Position numbers and translations under genes: made by a program. Below the pieces are notes generated by a model. It searched no databases. It was not told the DNA's origin and saw only the letters and a program-made list of their open reading frames with translations. Below are positions 33,046 to 45,200 of a stretch of DNA of 64,000 nt, in pieces. Location of the stretch: the NCBI GenBank assembly GCA_949775045.1, contig OX459097.1:10341619-10405618 (forward strand), in the 5' to 3' direction. Source of the stretch: Metridium senile. Taxonomy: Eukaryota; Cnidaria; Anthozoa; Actiniaria; Metridiidae. Positions within the stretch are counted from its first letter, which is position 1, and each line of letters starts with the position of its first letter.

Positions 33046-36000
33046 TCATCTTGTTATCCCCCTCGTTGATGTTCCTGTTCGGCCCTGGCTAGTAGTAGGG
33101 TTTCTATTTGATAGCGATGTCTTCTTAGATGGTGCTGGTCGTCCTTTTGTCTTGTCAGTTTTGCCCTTAAACAGTTTATTGATGTCTAGTCTGTTTGGAG
33201 TGTTGCGTGACGATTCGTCTTGAGTATCTATTGGAAGTTCTCCATCAAGAGCGAGTCTCGTTGGGGCATACAGGTTAAACCATTGCTGTAGAGAAAATCA
33301 TATTATGAAGATATTAATAATGATGGTGGTGATGATGCTGATATAATATGGAAATGATAATGATGATGATGATATAAATGATAGCAATGGTGATAAAGTG
33401 GTGGTGAAGATGATGGTTATGATCAAGGTAAAGGTAGTGATGATGGTAATGATGATGAAGAAAGTCATGATGATGATCATGGTGATGATCATGACAATGA
33501 ATAAGAAAATCTGATTATTCCAATCAAACAACAGGCATCTCTCTGTAGTAGTCTGGGAATGAAGATACAAAAAATGAACATGAGGGGGAAGGGTGCAGGG
33601 CAAAGAAAACACAGGAGCGATGAACCCCTTTTTCCTTTTCTTGTTCTCAGTCTCCTCACGGTCATTGAAACCATTACATAGGAAGCCCAAACAAGTTAGT
33701 TTCTGGGCTAATTCCAGAGCTTGTGAATATATACTGCCTCTCTCCAGACTCCTTATCCCTAACCATCTACCACAGTGATAACCCCTTCTCTCCCCCTCTC
33801 TCCCAACTCCTTACCCCTAACCATCTTGCCCTCTCTCCCCACTCCCCTTCTCTCCCAACTCCTTACCCCTAACCATCTTTCCTCTCTCTCTCCCCACTCT
33901 CCCAACCCCCTCCCCCTAACCATCTAATCAATACAAATAATATTATAACAAAATATAAATCTAACCAACCAACAAACCTTGGTTTCTGGGCTGATTCCAG
34001 AGCTAGTGAATATATACTGCCACAATGGCAACCCCCCTCTCGCCCTCCCCCTCTTTCCCAACTCCTTACCCCTAACCATCTAATCAATACAAATAATATT
34101 ATAACAAAATCTAATCAACCAACAAACCTTGGTTTCTGGGCTGATTCCAGAGCTAGTGAATATATACTGCCACAATGGCAAACCCCCTCTCGCCCTCCCC
34201 CTCTCTCCCAACTCCTTACCCCTAACCATCTAATCAATACAAATAATATTATAACAAAATCTAATCAACCAACAAACCTTGGTTTCTGGGCTGATTCCAG
34301 AGCTAGTGAATATATACTGCCACAATGGCAACCCACCTCCCCCTCTCTCCCAACTCCTTACCCCTAACCATCTAATCAATACAAATAATATTATAACAAA
34401 ATCTAATCAACCAACAAACCTTGGTTTCTGGGCTGATTCCAGAGCTAGTGAATATATACTGCCACAATGGCAACCCCCCTCTCGCCCTCCCCCTCTTTCC
34501 CAACTCCTTACCCCTAACCATCTAATCAATTCAAATAATATTATAACAAAATATAAATCTAATCAACCAACAAACCTTGGTTTCTGGGCTGATTCCAGAG
34601 CTAGTGAATATATACTGCCACATTGGTAGACCAAGATGTATTATCATCATTCTAAAATAGGAAGAGAAACTGTCTGCCAAATATGACCAATCCAGAGCAC
34701 AATCTAAGAACCATACTTCTGGCTTGCACGTTGTAACTCCTTCAAAACAATAAAAAAACATTATTATTCATTTACAGTGTGAAGAGCAAAAGTATGACCG
34801 CTTTTAATATACTTGCCATCTTCTATGCACAGACTTTATGCTGTGAAAAAAGTTTTTACACACCTTATTTGGTAAAATCAGACAACTTCACATCAAATGT
34901 GTTTGTTTAAAGTACAAACTCCTGTGCATAGAAGTATGCCATTAAAATTAAAATAATATACATTAAAATTAATGTGGTCATACTTTTGCGTGTCGCGCTG
35001 TAATATATTTCATTTATCAATACCGGTAAGGGTTTTAAAGTTCTTTTTTTTAACACAAGCTCAAACATCCTGCCGACTCGATAGAATTGTACTCCCTTGA
35101 CAGCCACAAACATGTTATCAATACATTTCTGACCTAAGGGGCCGACCGTTTAACTTTTGAGGGGGGGGGGGGTGATTTGGTACGTACAGGAAATTTTTTT
35201 TAGCCAGCTGGCATGCGCACAGAATTTATTTAATAGAAATGCAAAGATTTGAGTGGCATTTTTGGCTTGCACGAATTTCTTTTTGGTCCTTCGGGCTGTG
35301 CATGAATTGTATTTTCAAAATCTTAAATGGTTGGCCCCTAATCCTTTATATAATTATTAACTTATGTTTGTAACATTTGTAACTTTAATACTTTTAAATA
35401 AACAAAAACAATAAAAACTATTTAGTGTTGCATGTCTTACCTGCTTTGAGATCCTTGTAAACCAAACACACCTTACCATGTCCATCACAAGAATCCAATT
35501 CATATATCTTACTGCGACCATCAAAATGAGGCTTTATATGACCTAATGGGATAGAATATAAAATTTTACACTAAATCTTGTGCATTTTATAACCATTTTT
35601 ACTCAGAGAAATGATTACGACCTAAATGTCAGTAAGTACCACTCGCTCTCTTTTAAACAGTGTATAAGTTACCATTTTTACTCCAATGAAGGATTAATAT
35701 CCAAAACGTTAGTAAGTAGCACTCTTTTACATGGTGTATAAGTTACCATTTTAACTCCGACGGAAGGATTAACATCCAAACGTCAGTAAGTAACTCTCTT
35801 TTACACAGAGTATAAGTTACCGTTTTTACTCCAATGAAGGATTAACATCCAAAACGTCAGTAAGTAACTCTCTTTTACACAGTCTGAGTATAAGTTACCA
35901 TTTTTACTCTGACGGAAGGATTAACGTCCTAAACGTCAGTAACACTTTTAATTGATACAGAGTATAAGTTACTATTTTTACTGCATTTTATTGTTGGAAT

Positions 36001-38393
36001 CTTTCAAATGAATTTAAACAAATCTGATATAATTTGGACAAATTAAGATATACTACATTGTATAAGTTATCTTTCACAGCAGTATATACACACAGTGGTT
36101 CTACATCTACTGGCAGCCACACTCACTATCTCTACATTAAATATTAATTTTATCATACATCACTACTATACATCTAGCCTGTGAACAGGCTCAGGGGGGT
36201 TTTGGAGGAGGGGGAGGAGGGGAGGGGATAGGAATGGGAGCCCCATTCCCTTCCTATCCCCTCCCCTCCCTCTCCTCCCAAATCCCCCTGAGCCTGTCCA
36301 CATCACGTTAGGAGAAGCATGTTGATTTTTGCTGTCTAATATATGCAGTGCTTTACCATGTTCATCCTGTACATCAGTTACTGTGTCGATATCTCTCAGT
36401 GATGGGTTGTCATTGCTGTTCGTGATATTCTGCGATAGCGAAGTAAGACAAGCAACAGAATTGATTTCCATTTTACCCAAGTTAAGATTACTACCTGAAA
36501 CAATAGAAAAGTATTCAAACAAAATGAATTTTATGAGTTTGAGAATATTGTGAATAAGTTAGGTCTGGCTTCAATATGTCGGTGACAAGTTTTCGATGCC
36601 TCCCAAATTACAAAAGATGGGTGGCATGTTATAGGTGTGTCGCCAACACATAGAAACTTAGCCTTCAGTTAAAAGCTGTTATTGGCTTTGATCAGTTGAT
36701 TCCAATCTCAAAGTGATGATCAAATGATGGTGATTGTGATAATGATGATTATGGAGATTATGACTGCATGATGATGATAACGATGATGACTGTGATTGAA
36801 GGTAATGAAGATGATGATGATGCATGGTGATTATGAACGATGGTCATTATGACTGAGGATGATAATGATAACATAATGATCATGATTGTTGTGATCATGA
36901 TGACCGAGATGATATGATTTTGATGACCAATGCATCAGGATCATGATAATGATAGTTATAAGAGGGTCCTGAAGGGGTAAAATAGGAGCTGGGATTGGCC
37001 TTATTTTTGTCTGAGAAAATGGGATTGGATGCACTGGGACTGGGATTTACAAATAATTAAACAATAGAAAATGAGAATGAGATTGAAAACTTGAGCAAAA
37101 CTGATGGGATTATGGGATTTTTGACTGGGATTTGGTCCAAATATAAACTGGGAAATGGATCGATTCGGATCCCCCTTCAGGAGTCTCATATAATGATGAG
37201 GATGTTAGTGATCAGGTCATTTCTATACATCAGCAGTCTCCATACATGTAAATACCTCCAAATTTAATGCACCATTGGATAAGAAGTCCATTTGACGTTA
37301 GAAAGAAGTTTCTTAGGTCTTCTGGTAGAATATTCATATGCGCCTTTAATGAATAATACTGAGAATAATTACATGCTCTAAGTAAGTTTGTTACCATCAT
37401 CATTAGCAATATGGCTGCCATCATCATTATTAGTACGATTATCATAACCATTGACCATTGCTGTCATCCATCATCATTATCATACCGTCATCAGAATCAT
37501 CATTATCATAATTCATACTGTCATATTTGTTATTATCATCAGTATCATGACTGACGTCATCATCATTCCAGGCATGATAATTAGCATTATCATCATTATT
37601 ATCACCATCATGTTCTTCAACTTCACCACTATCATCATCATCATCTGTCATCACTGTCATCTATCATCATTATGATCATCATTATAATTATTCATACCAT
37701 CATAATTGTTATGACATCATCATCATTCCAGGCAAGATAATTAGCATAATATTATTAACATCATTATCATTGTTATCATCTGATCATCATTACCATCATC
37801 ATTATCACCATCATCATTAATTTTGTATCATCTACATTTGTAAAACTAAATTTCACCTGTTCCCAAGCATCGATTATTCCCTTTTCTGCTGGCTTTCTAT
37901 CAAGTAACCTTACATCAGTGATACTCGGCCGATTCTCTAGTCAAAGGGGAAAAAATAAGCTTGAATTATGATAAGCAAAACAAGCTTTTTATACCTGAGC
38001 TAGCTGAGATCAATTTGTTTAAAAACAACACTGGGATATTGTTCGTGTTTAAAGACTCGATTTTAATAGTAGAAGACTCAAATAGTTAACTAATCAAATA
38101 GATTTGAACTTCTACTATACGTTAATCTTGCCCTGCTAGCTTGATTTCTTGTGGCAATTTCTGACAAGAAACGTTAAACTTCATGTCAACTACAAACAAA
38201 TCTTGCCGGGCCAGGAACGTTTGTTTACAACAATATTCGCTATTTCTCTCTCAATCTACACTCAAGTTAGCTTAAAACACTTGAAGGAAAGGATAGTATT
38301 AAGCAGGATCTACTTACCTAAAGTCTGCACAATCCCTAGAGTCATTTTATTAAAAAGTTCTCGGACTTTTCCTTGCTCACTCAGAGTCGCCAT
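33046..38393 (-). CDS. TPGS2: Tubulin polyglutamylase complex subunit 2, seven exons
   Basis: Exons: 38318-38393, 37857-37936, 37256-37358, 36357-36494, 35441-35542, 34576-34739 and 33046-33285. All introns are GT..AG, every phase joins, and the sum is 903 bp, i.e. 300 residues, the length I recall for the vertebrate protein. The translation follows the family throughout: MTLGIVQTLE near the start, KPAEKGIIDAWEQ (exon 2), LPEDLRNFFLTSNG (exon 3), LGKMEINSVA (exon 4), IYELDSCDGHGKVCLVYK (exon 5), HLGLPMWQYIFTSSGISP (exon 6), QWFNLYAP (exon 7), then a basic, serine/threonine-rich tail. TPGS2 is a non-catalytic subunit of the TTLL1 polyglutamylase complex, which modifies tubulin in cilia, centrioles and neurons. 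The exon 6 end is amplified in intron 6 and the exon 7 end is duplicated downstream. Confidence 0.93.
33300..33495. repeat. TGATGA-type simple repeat in TPGS2 intron 6
   Basis: Imperfect GATGAT/GGTGAT trinucleotide tract. Its ORFs are repeat translations. Confidence 0.85.
33690..34575. repeat. TPGS2: ~150 bp minisatellite derived from TPGS2 exon 6 3' end
   Basis: Five copies (starts near 33693, 33979, 34131, 34281 and 34422), the first diverged. On the minus strand each holds the codons for WQYIFTSSGISPETK. In four of them this is followed by the splice donor AAG|GTTTGTTGG and intron sequence. The authentic exon end is at 34576-34626. The unit lengths, about 141-157 bp, differ mainly in a CTC-rich segment. 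Confidence 0.88.
35595..35965 (+). repeat. Decayed hammerhead-like tandem array in TPGS2 intron 5-4
   Basis: Five units of about 75 bp, of the type TACTCYRAYGRAAGGATTAA, then CRTCCWAAACGTYAG, then AGTAACTCTCTTTTACACAG, then AGTATAAGTTAC. Compared with the motif at 26123, the GAAAC core reads TAAAC or AAAAC, so the catalytic G12 is lost. Confidence 0.6.
36177..36300. repeat. GC-rich palindrome near TPGS2 exon 4
   Basis: Arms CAGGCTCAGGGGGGTTTTGG and its near complement, with purine-rich GGAGGAGGGG / CCCCTCCCC stems meeting at GGGAGCCCC near 36240. It lies 57 bp downstream of the exon 4 splice donor in transcript order. Confidence 0.75.
36720..36955. repeat. GATGAT-type simple repeat in TPGS2 intron 3
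   Basis: Imperfect trinucleotide tract with TGATGATGATG blocks. Confidence 0.8.
36964..37184. mobile_element. Small MITE with TCCTGAAGGGG ends
   Basis: Ends GGTCCTGAAGGGGT and CCCCCTTCAGGAG, with an interior of GGGATTGG-type repeats. It lies in TPGS2 intron 3. No target duplication could be fixed. Confidence 0.5.
37420..37830. repeat. CATCAT-type simple repeat in TPGS2 intron 2
   Basis: Imperfect ATC trinucleotides over 400 bp with an internal duplicate of TCATTCCAGGCAWGATAATT. Confidence 0.85.
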
Positions 38394-39089
38394 TTTGAAA
38401 ATGTGGTTGACATGACAATAACAATCACTAGGGAGGGGAGGGAGAGTAGGACTTGGAATTATACAATATTTTCGATATAGAAATAAAAAAAGGGAAATAT
38501 TAATTAATTAATAACTGTTATACATTTAAAGCCATATAAAATACTGTGAATTACATTTCTCAAACACTTTTTTAATATCGAAAGAGGTAAGAACATTAAT
38601 ATTGGGCTTCCTTTGTACAAAAGCCTTCACTTTTGGGCTCCCTGTGTTAGTTTCATTGATTTTTTTTTTCAGTTTGAAATTAATGACTGAATGTTTCGTT
38701 CATGGCGGAAATAAAAAAAAGCGAAAACATTTATACCTACAAAATGTTTAAAGTTGTTTTGGGTCAGAGGTTTGTTTATTGGTTAACCCAATCTACAATT
38801 GGAACTTCAACATCCCTTTCTCTGTATAGAATCTCAGTCAAATAGACCATCAGTTTACAGTACAGTTCTTGTTGATCGAATAGAATAGAATAGAATCTAT
38901 ATTTGCTCTTTGTATATACTAATTACATTATACATTATATTATACATTTTACATTTTTCTTTCTATATTTGTTTGTATGAGTGATTCTATTATATATGTT
39001 TTATAGAATATAGAAATTGAGCATGGAGGCTATTAACCTTTAAAATAAACTGGGAAGTTATATCAATGTCAGTCTCGTTAATTAGCGTT
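38394..39089. other. 5' flank of TPGS2
   Basis: No TATA box at the expected place and no divergent gene seen. Otherwise AT-rich. Confidence 0.5.
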
Positions 39090-39592
39090 AGTTTCCTTCA
39101 CAGTTCTCTGCACCATCTTAAAAAGGTAGCCGGGCCTTTGCATCGAAGCGAGACGAACGTTGAGCTTGCAGCGATAGAGACATGTGAATAATTGTCCTTC
39201 GAGGTGTTACAGTGCGACTCGCCGTACCGTAGTCACTTACAAAAACATTTGATGAATTTTTGACATTATTTTGAAATTTTTTCATCTCAATCGGACCAAT
39301 CAGATACACGTTTATATCGAGAGGCGGAGTTTATATCGAGAGGCGCGGAGTTAATATCGATCAGAAGCGGAGACTTTAGATACTTTGATGTCTGTAATTG
39401 GTCAGATTGAGATAAAAAAATGTCAAAATAATGTCAAACATTCATCAAATGTTTTTGTAGGTGACTACGGTACGGCGAGTCGCACTGTAAAAGGTCTTTA
39501 TTATTGCAAGCTTAACGTTCTTTTCGCTTTGATGTAAAGGCCCGGTTACCCTTCAAGATGGCGCAGTGAACTGTGAAGGGGACTATTATGTA
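39090..39592. mobile_element. Foldback-family copy with nested MITE
   Basis: The outer parts match the foldback at 29861 (GGTAGCCGGGCCTTTGCATC, GCGAGACGAACGTTGAGCTT, and at right CTTCAAGATGGCGCAGTGAA). They are split by the element at 39210-39487. Confidence 0.65.
39210..39487. mobile_element. TA-flanked MITE, 278 bp
   Basis: Inverted ends of about 65 bp starting CAGTGCGACTCGCCGTACCG, with TA at 39208-39209 and 39488-39489. It is nested in the foldback copy. Tc1/mariner-type non-autonomous element. Confidence 0.75.
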
Positions 39593-40405
39593 ATGCAACT
39601 TGGTCCTTATATAGCCCTTTTTTTAATGTATCAATGCGCTTTACCATTGTACGGACCATTGACGGCTTATATCATGAGAGCGCGAGCTGTAGTCAAATTC
39701 TAAAGAATATATTACATGCTATCGAGGCTGAGGTCGATCGAGGAGAACTATACTATTGTCTGTACAATTTATTCATCTATAAATTAAATGTCCCGTTTTC
39801 ACATCCCACGACCTTGGAATTTGTCCGTCTTAATAATCCAGTAAAGTTTATTTATACACGAAATATATTTTTACAACATAGCTGATGTGAACGCGTTTTG
39901 TATTCACTTTTACAAAACAAATATTCATTTTTAACATTTTTAACACATAAATGCTGCTATAATTTTCGAAAGTATTTTTCAAGTTATTGTAGCAAATGAT
40001 TCAGTTCCGTGACGGTGTGGGTGGTCATGCAGCGTCAGCCAGACAGTCGTTTTATAAGGACTGTCTGATTGCCGTATTAATAGATCAGTTAGATTACGCA
40101 ATACATCAATAACGATGGCAACAAAAAAGCTTTCGTAAACCGATTTAAACTTAAAAGATTGATGCGTATTTTTTATGCTCCAGAAGTCAGTTTTTCAGGG
40201 TCTATTGCATCTGTTTCCTATATACTCACTCCCTATACTGGCCAATCTACCATCTGTCGCATTGTCGAGTTATCGCGTGCAGTAATTAACTTATATATCT
40301 TAAATAATTATCGATAAATAGTGTTGCGTGCGGTTAGAACGTTGGCACTTCGTTGGAGTAAAAATAATGGCTTATTTACCGTGCACTATTCATATACTGA
40401 AGCAG
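39593..40405. other. Non-coding stretch
   Basis: A short frame at 39634-39885 has no recognisable domain. Nothing else supported. Confidence 0.45.
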
Positions 40406-40409
40406 ATAT

Positions 40410-40935
40410 TCATACTCTGACGAAAAGTCATAAACGTCAGTAAGTTAAACATTTTATACGTTGAAAAAGTTACCATTTTTACTCCGACGAAGGATAAACG
40501 TCCTAAACGGCAGTAAGTAACACTGACTTTTTTACAGTGTATAAGATACCATTTTTACTCCGACGTAGGATTAACGTCCTAAAGGTCAGTAAGAAACATT
40601 CTTTTTTGTTACCATTTTTACTTCGTCGAAGAGTGACGGCGTCCTCAACGTATCTAAGTATTCAACACTCGAGGATGAAGATCTTTTATACGGTGACGTA
40701 AACGTCAGTAAGCTACACTCTTTTTTGTTACTATTTTTACTTCGACGAAGATTGAACGTCCTCAACGTCTGTAAGTAAGTAAGTTGTCTTTTTTACTCTG
40801 ACGAAGGATTAACGACCTAAACGTCAGTAAGTAACACTCTTTTATACGGTGTATAAGTTACCATTTTTACTCCGACGAAGGATTAACGTCCTAAACGTCA
40901 GTAAGTTACACTCATTTATACGGTGTATAAAACCA
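40410..40935 (+). repeat. Decayed hammerhead-like tandem array
   Basis: About seven units of 65-80 bp: TACTCYGACGAAGGATTAAC, then GTCCTAAACGTCAGTAAG, then a T-rich run and TACGGTGTATAAGTTACC. Stem II (GGA/UCC) and GUC persist, but GAAA reads UAAA. Same family as the array at 35595. Confidence 0.6.
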
Positions 40936-42263
40936 TAGCAAGTGTTATGAAAGAAATTTCATTCGTAATATCAAGTAATCTCAACAGTAATATTAATAAC
41001 CTTTAATAGTTTACCAATAATCAATAGCAGACACAAAATAATATGGCTTAAAAAATATTTTTTAGATATGATTTGAAAATACTTCAATTAATTAAACACT
41101 CTGCAAAATAAAAATATTGCTAAAAACGCATATTATAAATGTGACAAAAATATCTATAAATATAAATACAGAAAATACCCTATATATACTGCTATTTCAA
41201 ACGTTAAATACTGAATAGTGCATTCCAAGACCAAATAAAGGGCATTGTGGTTCTCATTAATTTGAAGAAAATGTTTTTTAATATATACAGCGATATTCAC
41301 TCCCCATAACTAGCTCGTATATTGTTTTGAATGAAATACACTAAGAATAAAATAACTAATTCTTATTTATTTCACTCAGTTTAAACAATATTACATTGCC
41401 CAAAATGCATTTTGGTCTTGCAATGCACTATTCAGTAAGCACTATTCAGTATTCTACGTTTTTTGAAATAGCTATAAACCATGGTCACTTACCAGCATGC
41501 ACCGCGCGAAAGACTGAACTCCGCGACCATGAAAATCGCACATTTAGACATTTTGATATATTTTACGATGTGACTGGGTATTTGCGATGTTGCAAAATAT
41601 TGTTTAAGACAGAAACTAAATATGACCATTATTTTATAGGCCTTTGCACTGCATCACACCATATATTTAAAAGAAATGTTATATTTTGCGTCCGATTGCC
41701 TTCGATGGTATATATTTATGTCAACTAGCAGTTCACGAAAGACCCAAGTCCATTCTAAAGTAGATTATAAACAGAGTGAAAGACTTGAGACCTTCGTGTT
41801 AGATTTTATACACCTACTATACTTCAAAAAACGTTTTTTCTTTCTAACATTAAGAAAGAATTATGATTTTCACACCTATAAACAGTCGAGTTATTGATAT
41901 ATTGTATTATTCATGCAGGAGCTCATGTCTCTTATATATTATTGGGTACCAAATGTAGCTAGATGACTTTTTTAATAAATCGTTGTCGTCGCTAAAGCAA
42001 CTACCATCAAGCCAAGACCGAAATGAATGCTGGTTTAATTTTGTGCTTGTAATATATTAAAATGATACTTGTCATCAACAAAATTGGTTGTAGTACAATA
42101 TCAAGCGCGTGAACTGATACTCACATTTTTGTTAATATTTCTTTAGAAAACATGTCATATTTTGATACATTACAAGCACAAAAGCAGCATTTATTTATAC
42201 AAGTTATATCGATTCCCACCTGCCCTGTTTTTTAATTCCGGCTTTCTATAGTTGCATTGTAAT
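40936..42263. other. Non-coding stretch with inverted repeat 41205-41460
   Basis: TACTGAATAGTGCATTCCAA near 41208 is inverted near 41408-41455 (GCAATGCACTATTCAG). CCAAGACCGAAATGAATGCT near 42012 is an inverted copy of the fragment at 30743. No gene supported. Confidence 0.5.
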
Positions 42264-45200
42264 TTAATGTCCATTCTGTAAAGTTATTTGCGTATTATGT
42301 CCATGTGAAGAACGACCTGCATCTCCATTAACATGAATAGGGCTATCAGACGTCACGTTGGTATCCGTATCTTCTCTGTTCGAATCACCGTTAACGCGTG
42401 GTATGTTACCGTTTACGATCGTACCAAGTTTGGATATCCCATTAATGGGTGGTTTATCAATTAATTGCTTCTTAATCAAGGAAATACCCGGATCTACGTG
42501 GTTCAAATTTGAATCAGTGACATTTTTACCCGTTGTTGAGCGCTCTGATGTATTTCTGGGAGACATTTTACGTCCTCTGTTTTGCTTGTTCCATACTGGA
42601 GACATTTCATTTTTAAGGTGATTCTCTCGCTCATTTAGTAAGTCATTTTGATCGTGTCCATTGCTTTTAGCACGTTTTTGCTGCTTACAGGTTTCATGGT
42701 CTGAATGTTTGCTTAGCTGCTTTGTCTTTTCTTCCTCACAGCTGCAACTCTTCTCAGCCTTTCCATTTTCGTGACTATGCAACACGCGTTCGATACCTTT
42801 GTAATCATCGGGGTTAATTTTGACCTCGCAGTCTAAACTGCCAGCTGAACTGCGTTTCAACTTTTCTTTTGATTCGTTTGCATTACTGTCTGAATGTAAG
42901 TTTTGTAACGGAATACTTTCGTTTGTAGATTTAGGATCGACTTTTTTCCCAGAAGTAGTAAAAGTGGTAGGGATTTGGACTTCATCACACTCGTGGAAAC
43001 TTCGTAAAGATTTTGATATCTTTATACTTGAGAGTAGATACTCATTTTTCGCTCTCTCTACCCAACCAGTCTTTCGTCTAGGCAAATCACTGTTTGGTGC
43101 CTTAACTCTTTCTTTATGATCTGAGATCTGAGAAAGTTGATGATAGCCATTCTGAACTTGATCAACACATGCCTCATCATCATCACTGTTATTCGTAAGC
43201 TCAGTTATTTCGGTAGTGTTAATGCAGTCATCGTCCATTTCCAAAAACGATGCACCTAATGCCTCTCTGTTGTAAATAGGTAAATCACTCCTGTATTTAA
43301 TCATCGGCAAAGAAGCAAGCCTTTTCTTTCGCGTAACGCTAACCTCGCCCTGTTCCGTTTCAATGATTGCTGTAGGCACTGAGTTCAATCTCTTGAGTCT
43401 TGGAAGTCGATATAGGGGTGTAGTAACATCGGCCCCTTGATCAATACTAAGTCTCCTGACGATTGAGTCTTTGGGAGTTATCGTTCCAATACAGACAGAC
43501 GATTTGGGTTGCATAGCGACATTTTTCTCAGGTCTCCATAAAATGATGTAAAGTTTTGGTACAAATATACATCCCAGTGCTGCTGAACCTCCGATTATAA
43601 ACACAAAACAACTGATGACAGTACGGTAAACACCACTCGTGCCGATGTATGTTGGGATAAACATGATGACAACAATACAAGTAATTAACATAGTGAAGGT
43701 GATGAACTTAGCTTCGTTGTAGTTTTCCGGAAGTTTTCGTGTTAAAAAGGCTTGATAAGTGCACGTCACTACAAGACCCACTACGTATGCCCACCACACA
43801 GCAACCCATATGTCAGGCATTGGCTTACACTTAACAATCAGCTCATTTCTCGATTCGAACGTAATGACAGTACGTCCAGTGTCACTGGAAACTATATATG
43901 TAGTACATAGAATAATTTCTACGAGAGCTATGCACACTACGAGTAGTAATTGCCATTTCTTGGAAAGGCACGCTGGTGCACCAGCTCTGTTCAATTTACG
44001 GTTAAAAATCCTTGAAATTCGGTTGGTTTTTGTTAGCAGTGTTCCTACGACCAATGACAGGCACAATCCAGTCGCAAAAGGCATAATTCGACAAATTGTA
44101 TCAGTTGGCTCTAAGAGGTATAGTATTGGAGTGGCATAACACCAAAAGATTCCAAGAAGCAGAACGTAGCAAAGCTCTCTGCTCGAAGCTCTCACAACTG
44201 CAGTGTCACGATAAAAGAAAAATATGAGAAAAGTTCCAATCACAGCCAAAATTCCAATCCCAATACTCACAAAAAGTACGAGAGATGCGGGATCAGTTAA
44301 TTGTATACTGGTTGGTTTAATTGGGTCACAACGAGAGTGATACGAATCGGGCCAATACCCTCTAGGGCATTGTAAACACTCGTCACTATCTGAAGTATTG
44401 GTGAATGTATTCCTTGTGCATTTTCTACACGACCAACAACACTTTGCAAAGTCTTTGTCAGCTACTTTGTGATAACCTGCTGGACAAGTTGCGCTGCATC
44501 GAGAGAACGGGATACCTCCATCGTTTATTAAATTAGGTTTCAATAAAGTATTATTGGCCTTGAGATCAAAACAAGAAGAAGAATTAAAGGAATTAATTAC
44601 ACAATTGCCTGATCCCCACTGTCCGACTTTGAAGAATTCATAATTTGTGCCTACAAGTTTTAAATTTTTTATGTCGTAGAGACCGACAGCATCTCCCGAA
44701 TCATCAAAGTACATATATTTGCGAGACATAGCAGGAAAACGTACCTTCTCCAAATGCTTCACAAAGTCCTTCCGAAAGTTTGGTGATGAAAGTTTGTACT
44801 TCATAGGACTACAGTCTTTGTAAGGTTCACATCCCAAAACATCGTGAAGTGCGTAAGCCGTTGAAAGAACAGCATCCATAACATATGGGGCTTTAGGATA
44901 GTGCTGGAAAGTTTGTCGATGAAATTCAGGATCATACGCGACTTTGATATCTTCATATTCTTGCGTCCACGGATTTCGCTTTCGTCTCTTCTCGTTGAAG
45001 TTCACAAAGTATTGTACAAACTTGTCAATTTTGCGTACTTCTGGTACAATTGCAAACATTCCATTTAATATGGCTTCATTTGCTTTTAGGATTTCTTTTG
45101 AATCAGCCCAAGCGTCTGATCCAATCCATATGTACTTTTCTTTCATTCCTCGCTCACGTATTTTATCGATTAATATTTGTGCGTCGTGAAGCTCTGCGAA

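Noticed and set aside
33690..34626. Array considered as CRISPR-like
   Set aside because: Units are ~150 bp, contain exon and intron sequence, and have no short repeat/unique spacer alternation; the genome is eukaryotic.
41396..41897. Two overlapping plus ORFs of 110 and 73 codons
   Set aside because: They start in an inverted repeat, show no domain and have no splice or codon evidence.
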